Positions 14,380 through 17,990 of a stretch of 17,990 bases of DNA are shown here, piece by piece. The DNA comes from JAPLGE01 sp964355545. Its GTDB lineage: Bacteria > Bipolaricaulota > Bipolaricaulia > UBA7950 > UBA9294. Every line of letters starts with the position of its first letter. The first letter of the stretch is position 1. The notes beneath the pieces were generated by a model. The model was not told where the DNA came from and did not search any database. It worked only from the letters and a program-made list of their open reading frames with translations. A program made the translations under genes and the position numbers. The stretch covers positions 1-17,990 of the forward strand of contig CAYHEK010000029.1 of NCBI GenBank assembly GCA_964355545.1, read 5' to 3'.

Positions 14380-14571
14380 CTAGACGGCCTTCGTCACCCG
14401 CCCGGACTTGATGCACCGCGTACAGGCGTTGATCCAGACGGCCTTCCCGCCCATGAAGGCGTGGACCCGCTGGATGTTCGGAATCCGCACGCGCTTGGTG
14501 TGCCTCTGCGAGTGGCTGACCGTGTTCCCCGTCGCCGGGCGCTTCCCACAGACGTCACAGACTCTCCCCAT
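14380..14571 (-). CDS. rpmB: 50S ribosomal protein L28
   Basis: 63 residues, normal for bacterial L28. It reads MGRVCDVCGKRPATGN, then VSHSQRHTKR and the C-terminal NACTRCIKSGRVTKAV. C5, C8, C50 and C53 make a zinc-binding (C+) form, as opposed to zinc-free paralogues. The ATG at 14571 is preferred over the GTG at 14580 because GAGGTGA lies 6-7 nt before the ATG and overlaps the GTG. It sits between tsaB and the S1-domain gene with 21-nt gaps on both sides. L28 is usually near rpmG or stands alone, so this setting is unusual. Confidence 0.97.
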   Translation of the reverse strand: MGRVCDVCGKRPATGNTVSHSQRHTKRVRIPNIQRVHAFMGGKAVWINACTRCIKSGRVTKAV

Positions 14572-14592
14572 GCGCTTCACCTCTCACTCGAA

Positions 14593-15249
14593 CTAGATCC
14601 TCTTTTCTCGAATCGCAACGTCCACGTAGGCCGGCTCAAGTCCGTACAGCTCATCGCCCGTGTAGGTCTCTTCCCCCAGACGGGCGACCCACGCCGGGGA
14701 CGGGCGGTTTGCCTCCGCGGGCGCCACCCTGAGCGAAGGGATCGCCGCGAGCCTCTCTCTCAGGGGCTCTGCACCGCTTCCCACCACCCAGGCCTCCTTG
14801 CGGTTCCCTGCGAGCCGCTCGAGGAAGGACGAGGTCTTCATCACCTCTGTCTCGCCCGTCGGCTTCCTCCTCCCGAACGCGCGCACGTAGAGAAGGTCGA
14901 GCCGGCAGGGAATGACGACCCAGGCGGGCAGGTCGGCCTCCACGCGGCCGCGGTAGACGGCCGTGCCATCGATCCCCACGACCGGAATCCCCAAGGCTTG
15001 GCCGATCCCCTTCGCGGTCGCGAGGCCAATACGCAGGCCGGTGAACGATCCCGGCCCGCGGTTTGCGCTCACAAGCTCGATCTCGTCCCGCCGCACGCGG
15101 CACTCCGCAAGGAGCCGCTCGAGCGCCGGAAGGAGGCCCTCGGCGTGGCGCAGTGGTCCCTCGAGCATCGCCTCCCCAAGCAAAGCTCCGCCGCGGCACA
15201 GGGCGACCCCGCCCCAGGCCTCGGAGGTCTCCAGCCCAAGCGTCATCAT
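14593..15249 (-). CDS. tsaB: tRNA threonylcarbamoyladenosine (t6A37) biosynthesis protein TsaB
   Basis: 218 residues of the ASKHA-fold TsaB family. LETSEAWGGVAL (6-17) is the N-terminal nucleotide-fold strand-turn, and NRGPGSFTGLRIG (63-75) is the family signature. TsaB scaffolds TsaD and TsaE for transfer of the threonylcarbamoyl group to A37 of ANN-decoding tRNAs. The start is one of two adjacent ATGs (15249 or 15246). The frame is open upstream, but those residues lie inside ribF. No ribosome site precedes the ATGs, and a promoter-like sequence would start the transcript almost at the ATG, so leaderless translation is possible. Otherwise the gene follows ribF by 34 nt. Confidence 0.93.
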   Translation of the reverse strand: MMTLGLETSEAWGGVALCRGGALLGEAMLEGPLRHAEGLLPALERLLAECRVRRDEIELVSANRGPGSFTGLRIGLATAKGIGQALGIPVVGIDGTAVYRGRVEADLPAWVVIPCRLDLLYVRAFGRRKPTGETEVMKTSSFLERLAGNRKEAWVVGSGAEPLRERLAAIPSLRVAPAEANRPSPAWVARLGEETYTGDELYGLEPAYVDVAIREKRI

Positions 15250-15258
15250 CGATCGTGA

Positions 15259-15287
15259 ATGGTACGGGAGGTTCCATGTGTTTTCAA
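15259..15287 (-). promoter_or_regulatory. Candidate leaderless promoter for tsaB
   Basis: Minus-strand TTGAAA (15287-15282), 17-nt spacer, TACCAT (15264-15259). The predicted transcript start near 15252 is about 3 nt from the ATG at 15249. The -35 overlaps the ribF stop codon. The -10 matches consensus at four of six positions, so this is moderate evidence. Confidence 0.4.
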
Positions 15288-16198
15288 GTGAGAATGGAAC
15301 GCGGGTTCTCCCCACTCGAGGCGAGGAGCGCGCGGGCCCTCTCTGCGTCCTGGTCCATCTCGTGGCGGAGCTCCGCAAGCGACGGGAAGGCCCGATCGCC
15401 CCGCAGCCGGGCGAGGATCTGCACCTCGAGCGTCCTTCCGTAGAGCTCCTCTTCCGGGGAATCGAGCAGATGAACCTCGGCGCGGAGGGTCTGTCCCTTC
15501 ACGGTCGGCCGTTCGCCTACGTAGAGGAGCCCCGGGCTCTTCTTCCCGGCCCAGAAGGCGTACGCAAGGTAGATCCCGCTCCCCGGTCGGAGGACGGAGG
15601 GGTCGAGGGCGAGGTTCGCCGTGGGGTAGCCGAGCGCGCGGCCGAGGCCGTCTCCCGCGACCACTAGGCCGACAAGGAGGGGCGGACGACCGAGGAGTTC
15701 CCTCGCCTCACCGACCCTCCCCAAAGCAAGGAGGGCGCGGATCCGCGTGCTGCTCGCCGACTCCCCGCCGACCACGACCGGCGGGACGGCGACCACGCGC
15801 AGGCCGTGTGCCTTTCCCACCCGACGCAGGAGGGAAAGGTCGCCCTCCCGGCCGCGGCCGAAGCGGAAGGACTCCCCGACGACGACCGCCCGCGCGGCGA
15901 GGCGCTCGAGGAGGACGCGCTCGATGAAATCGGCCGCGGAGAGGTCGCGGACTCCCTCGAAGTCCGCCCTCTCCACCCGATCGACCCAGGCCTCAAGGAG
16001 TCTCATCTTGACCGCCTGTGGGAGGAGGAGGCACGGATCCGCCCCGTCTTCGGAGAGAAGCCGCGGCGGACGATCGAACGCGTAGGCGACGCGATCGAGG
16101 TCGCCGCCCCGCGCGACCTCGCCCACCCGCGCGAGCACCGCCTGGTGCCCCCGGTGGACCCCGTCGAACGTCCCTACGGTGACGACCGCACCTCTCAT
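15284..16198 (-). CDS. ribF: Bifunctional riboflavin kinase / FMN adenylyltransferase
   Basis: 304 residues converting riboflavin to FMN and then FAD. The N-terminal nucleotidyltransferase has GTFDGVHRGH (9-18), GESFRFGRGREGD (108-120) and SSTRIR (149-154). The C-terminal flavokinase has GYPTANL (190-196), GERPTV, EVHLLDSPEEELYG and LRGDRAFPSLAELRHEMDQD (265-284). The ATG at 16198 is chosen because GGGAG lies 8-9 nt upstream and the frame before it has no RibF sequence. A TACCAT box at 16239-16234 (minus strand) may be its -10, but no good -35 is seen. It heads the long minus-strand run and is divergent from ruvB. Confidence 0.96.
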   Translation of the reverse strand: MRGAVVTVGTFDGVHRGHQAVLARVGEVARGGDLDRVAYAFDRPPRLLSEDGADPCLLLPQAVKMRLLEAWVDRVERADFEGVRDLSAADFIERVLLERLAARAVVVGESFRFGRGREGDLSLLRRVGKAHGLRVVAVPPVVVGGESASSTRIRALLALGRVGEARELLGRPPLLVGLVVAGDGLGRALGYPTANLALDPSVLRPGSGIYLAYAFWAGKKSPGLLYVGERPTVKGQTLRAEVHLLDSPEEELYGRTLEVQILARLRGDRAFPSLAELRHEMDQDAERARALLASSGENPRSILT

Positions 16199-16285
16199 CC
16201 CGCCCACTCCCTTCCCGCGATTCAAAGAGGAAGATGGTACAGGAAACCCCTCCTCCCCACAGGGACGAAGGAGGCCGTTTCGCGG

Positions 16286-16315
16286 TTGCATAGGCCGCGC
16301 GCGCTCCGGTACAAT
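16286..16315 (+). promoter_or_regulatory. Candidate leaderless promoter for ruvB
   Basis: TTGCAT (16286-16291), 18-nt spacer, TACAAT (16310-16315). The predicted start near 16322 is about 3 nt from the ATG at 16325. No Shine-Dalgarno sequence lies between the -10 box and the ATG. Confidence 0.55.
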
Positions 16316-16324
16316 CCCGTTGCG

Positions 16325-17326
16325 ATGCGGATTGAACGGATGGCCGATCTGACGCTAGAGGACCAGGTCGCCCTCGCCACCGTGCGGCCGACCCGCCTCG
16401 AGGAGTTCGTGGGGCAGGAGGCGGTCAAGGAGAAGCTTCGCATCTACATCGCGGCGACCCAGGCCCGCAACGAGCCGCTCGACCACGTCCTCCTCTTGAG
16501 CCCCCCTGGTCTGGGGAAGACGACGCTCGCCTACATCATCGCCGCGGAGATGGGAGTGAACCTCCGCGTCAGCTCGGGACCGGCGATCGAGAAGGCGGGA
16601 GACCTCGCCGCGATCCTCACGAACCTGCGACCGCGCGACGTCCTGTTCATCGACGAGATCCATCGCCTGCGGACGAACGTCGAGGAGATCCTCTACCCGG
16701 CGATGGAGGAGTACCGGATCGACGTCATCCTCGGCGAGGGACCGAACGCCCAGTCGCTGCGAATCGACCTCCCTCCGTTCACCCTCATTGGGGCGACCAC
16801 GCGGGCGGGCCTGATCTCCGCTCCGCTCCGCGATCGGTTCGAGGTCTCGTTCCGTCTCGACTTCTACACCCCCGCGGAGCTCTGTTCGATCATCCTCCGC
16901 GCCGGCCGGATCCTGGGGATCGAGGTCGATAAAGACGGAGCTGAGGAGCTCGCCAAGCGGGCCCGCGGGACCCCGCGCATCGCCAACCGGCTCCTGCGCC
17001 GCACGCGCGACTACGCGCAGGTGAAGAAACGAGGGAGAATCGATCCGGAGACGGCAAGACGATCCTTGGAGATGCTCGAGATCGACGAGGTCGGCCTGGA
17101 CCGGCTCGACCGCGCCGTCCTTGACGCGATCATCACGAAGTTCAGCGGCGGCCCCGTCGGCCTCGAGACCCTCGCCGCCGCTCTCGCGGAGGAGAAGGAC
17201 ACGATCGCCGACGTCGTCGAGCCCTACCTCCTGCAAGAGGGCTTCATCCAACGGACCCCTCAGGGACGGGTCGCCACCGAGCGCGCCTGCGCCCACCTCG
17301 GCAAGGGAAAGCCCCGCCTTCTCTAG
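16325..17326 (+). CDS. ruvB: Holliday junction branch migration DNA helicase RuvB
   Basis: 333 residues, the usual RuvB length. It is an AAA+ ATPase that forms hexameric rings around DNA and drives branch migration with RuvA. The N-terminal RPTRLEEFVGQEAVKEKL (21-38) is diagnostic. Walker A is PPGLGKTT (60-67), Walker B is LFIDEIHRL (107-115), sensor 1 is IGATTRAGL (155-163), and the arginine finger lies in APLRDRF (166-172). The winged-helix domain carries GGPVGLETLAAAL and RTPQGRVAT. Of two in-frame ATGs (16325 and 16340), the first fits the family better. Neither has a ribosome site. ruvA and ruvC are absent here. Its stop overlaps that of the converging phosphatidyltransferase gene by 3 nt. 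Confidence 0.97.
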   Translation: MRIERMADLTLEDQVALATVRPTRLEEFVGQEAVKEKLRIYIAATQARNEPLDHVLLLSPPGLGKTTLAYIIAAEMGVNLRVSSGPAIEKAGDLAAILTNLRPRDVLFIDEIHRLRTNVEEILYPAMEEYRIDVILGEGPNAQSLRIDLPPFTLIGATTRAGLISAPLRDRFEVSFRLDFYTPAELCSIILRAGRILGIEVDKDGAEELAKRARGTPRIANRLLRRTRDYAQVKKRGRIDPETARRSLEMLEIDEVGLDRLDRAVLDAIITKFSGGPVGLETLAAALAEEKDTIADVVEPYLLQEGFIQRTPQGRVATERACAHLGKGKPRLL

Positions 17327-17832
17327 CGTTTCTGAATGGCGCGCGCGTTCGCGATGAACTCGAGGACGACCCCCTTGAACCGCCGCCAGTCGAAGACAAC
17401 GGCGAGGGCGATCCACCCCACGAACCACAGGGCCGCCCGCGGGGCGTTGAACCAGGAGACGATGAGCGGGAGGGCGACGAGCGGGAAGGCGAAGGACATC
17501 GTGACGGACTTCGAGCGGAAGAAGGCGATGACGACCGCCGCGATCGCCACGTAGATCGCGGCCGGGGTGAACGGTACGAACCCCGCCATGACGAGGTAGC
17601 AGAGCCCGCCGAAGACCATCACCATGTCGAAGGCGAACTCCTTCTCCCCGATCCAGGTCGACTCCTTCTTGTAACGACGAGCAAGACGCCCGTCGAGGAT
17701 GTCCGAGGTCCACCCAAGGAGGGTGAGGAGGACGACCGCCTCGAGCGCTCCTCGCCCAACGAGACCGAGCGAGGCAATCGCGACGGCGATCACTCCCCGC
17801 AGGGCGGTCAGGAGATCGGGAACCCTCTTCAT
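17323..17832 (-). CDS. CDP-alcohol phosphatidyltransferase-like membrane protein with altered motif
   Basis: 169 residues with about 5-6 hydrophobic segments. The N-terminal PDLLTALRG fits the family's P-N-x-LT-x-R opening. The catalytic motif DxxDGxxAR is present (D44, D47, G48, A51, R52), and D69 lies at the spacing of the final, catalytic Asp. The third Asp is Glu (E65) and the conserved Gly is Ile (I61), with a Gly one place later. The family joins CDP-diacylglycerol or similar donors to alcohols such as glycerol 3-phosphate, serine or inositol. The substrate is unknown. The change at the metal-ligand position could still bind metal or could mark a divergent subgroup. ATG start with GGTGA 8 nt upstream. 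Confidence 0.75.
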   Translation of the reverse strand: MKRVPDLLTALRGVIAVAIASLGLVGRGALEAVVLLTLLGWTSDILDGRLARRYKKESTWIGEKEFAFDMVMVFGGLCYLVMAGFVPFTPAAIYVAIAAVVIAFFRSKSVTMSFAFPLVALPLIVSWFNAPRAALWFVGWIALAVVFDWRRFKGVVLEFIANARAIQKR

Positions 17833-17850
17833 CCTGGTTTCACCGTCCCC

Positions 17851-17879
17851 ATTGTAGGGCGACCACCGGGGAAAGGCAA
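17851..17879 (-). promoter_or_regulatory. Sigma70-type promoter for the CDP-alcohol transferase-like gene
   Basis: Minus-strand TTGCCT (17879-17874), 17-nt spacer, TACAAT (17856-17851). The transcript would start near 17844, about 12 nt before the ATG, just enough for the GGTGA ribosome site. Confidence 0.55.
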
Positions 17880-17897
17880 TGACCGGCCAAGGTGGAG

Positions 17898-17926
17898 TTG
17901 TCGCCCAACTTGAGACCGTCTACGAT
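17898..17926 (+). promoter_or_regulatory. Weak candidate promoter for the gene at the right edge
   Basis: TTGTCG (17898-17903), 17-nt spacer, TACGAT (17921-17926), with a predicted start near 17933. Box matches are modest. It is divergent from the promoter at 17851-17879. Confidence 0.3.
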
Positions 17927-17976
17927 CGATCGCCGAGAAGAGAGAAAGAGAGAACGGAGGTTCGCCCGGAGGAAAG

Positions 17977-17990
17977 ATGAAAGAAAAGAG
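17977..17990 (+). CDS. Start of an unknown gene, cut by the window edge
   Basis: ATG at 17977 with an ideal GGAGG four nt upstream (17968-17972). Only MKEK and part of the next codon are visible, so the product cannot be named. The purine-rich stretch upstream (about 17935-17960) is consistent with an open 5' leader. Confidence 0.5.

Noticed and set aside
1..17990. tRNA, rRNA, CRISPR, insertion sequence, attachment site or toxin-antitoxin
   Set aside because: I looked in every intergenic gap (all under about 235 bp) and saw no cloverleaf, repeat-spacer array, transposase or terminal inverted repeats. The window reads as vertically inherited core genome.

Overview
This window is a gene-dense, GC-rich bacterial chromosome segment. 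It holds 21 protein genes (two cut by the window edges), no rRNA or tRNA gene, no CRISPR array and no recognisable insertion sequence. Starts include ATG, GTG and one TTG, most genes have a clear GGAGG-type ribosome site, and intergenic gaps are short. A ferredoxin-linked 2-oxoacid oxidoreductase, a PPi-type phosphofructokinase signature, acetyl-CoA synthetase and an OFA-family carrier together suggest an anaerobe living on organic or amino acids and acetate. The lineage cannot be fixed from sequence alone. A deep-branching, GC-rich, largely uncultured phylum such as Bipolaricaulota is a guess only.

Layout. 1-5698, minus strand: a CNNM/CorC-type membrane protein with CBS domains (partial), a serine racemase/threonine dehydratase-like PLP enzyme, an OFA-family MFS carrier, and acs. 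A strong hairpin lies between acs and the carrier. 5930-8418, plus strand: a DUF502 membrane protein followed by accD and accA in a tight operon. 8448-9665, minus strand: a second MFS transporter. 9793-10821, plus strand: a phosphofructokinase. 16198 back to 10810, minus strand: one closely packed run, ribF - tsaB - rpmB - S1-domain protein - ferredoxin - 2-oxoacid:ferredoxin oxidoreductase alpha, beta and gamma - NUDIX hydrolase. 16325-17326, plus strand: ruvB. 17832-17323, minus strand: a CDP-alcohol phosphatidyltransferase-like membrane protein. The first 14 bases of a new plus-strand gene appear at the right edge.

How the genes fit together. Three units meet at acyl-CoA metabolism. The Vor/Kor-type oxidoreductase interconverts 2-oxoacids and acyl-CoA with ferredoxin, Acs activates acetate (next to a monocarboxylate-type carrier), and AccD/AccA form the carboxyltransferase half of acetyl-CoA carboxylase. 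The remainder is housekeeping: flavin cofactors, t6A tRNA modification, ribosomal protein L28 and Holliday-junction branch migration.

I see no wholly new multi-gene system. The points most worth a second look are the Asp104/Gln124 active site of the phosphofructokinase, the Ser78 (racemase-like) signature of the PLP enzyme, a Glu-substituted CDP-alcohol transferase motif, apparent leaderless starts for ruvB and tsaB, an S1-domain gene linking rpmB to the oxidoreductase genes, and a NUDIX gene with no ordinary start codon near its domain.
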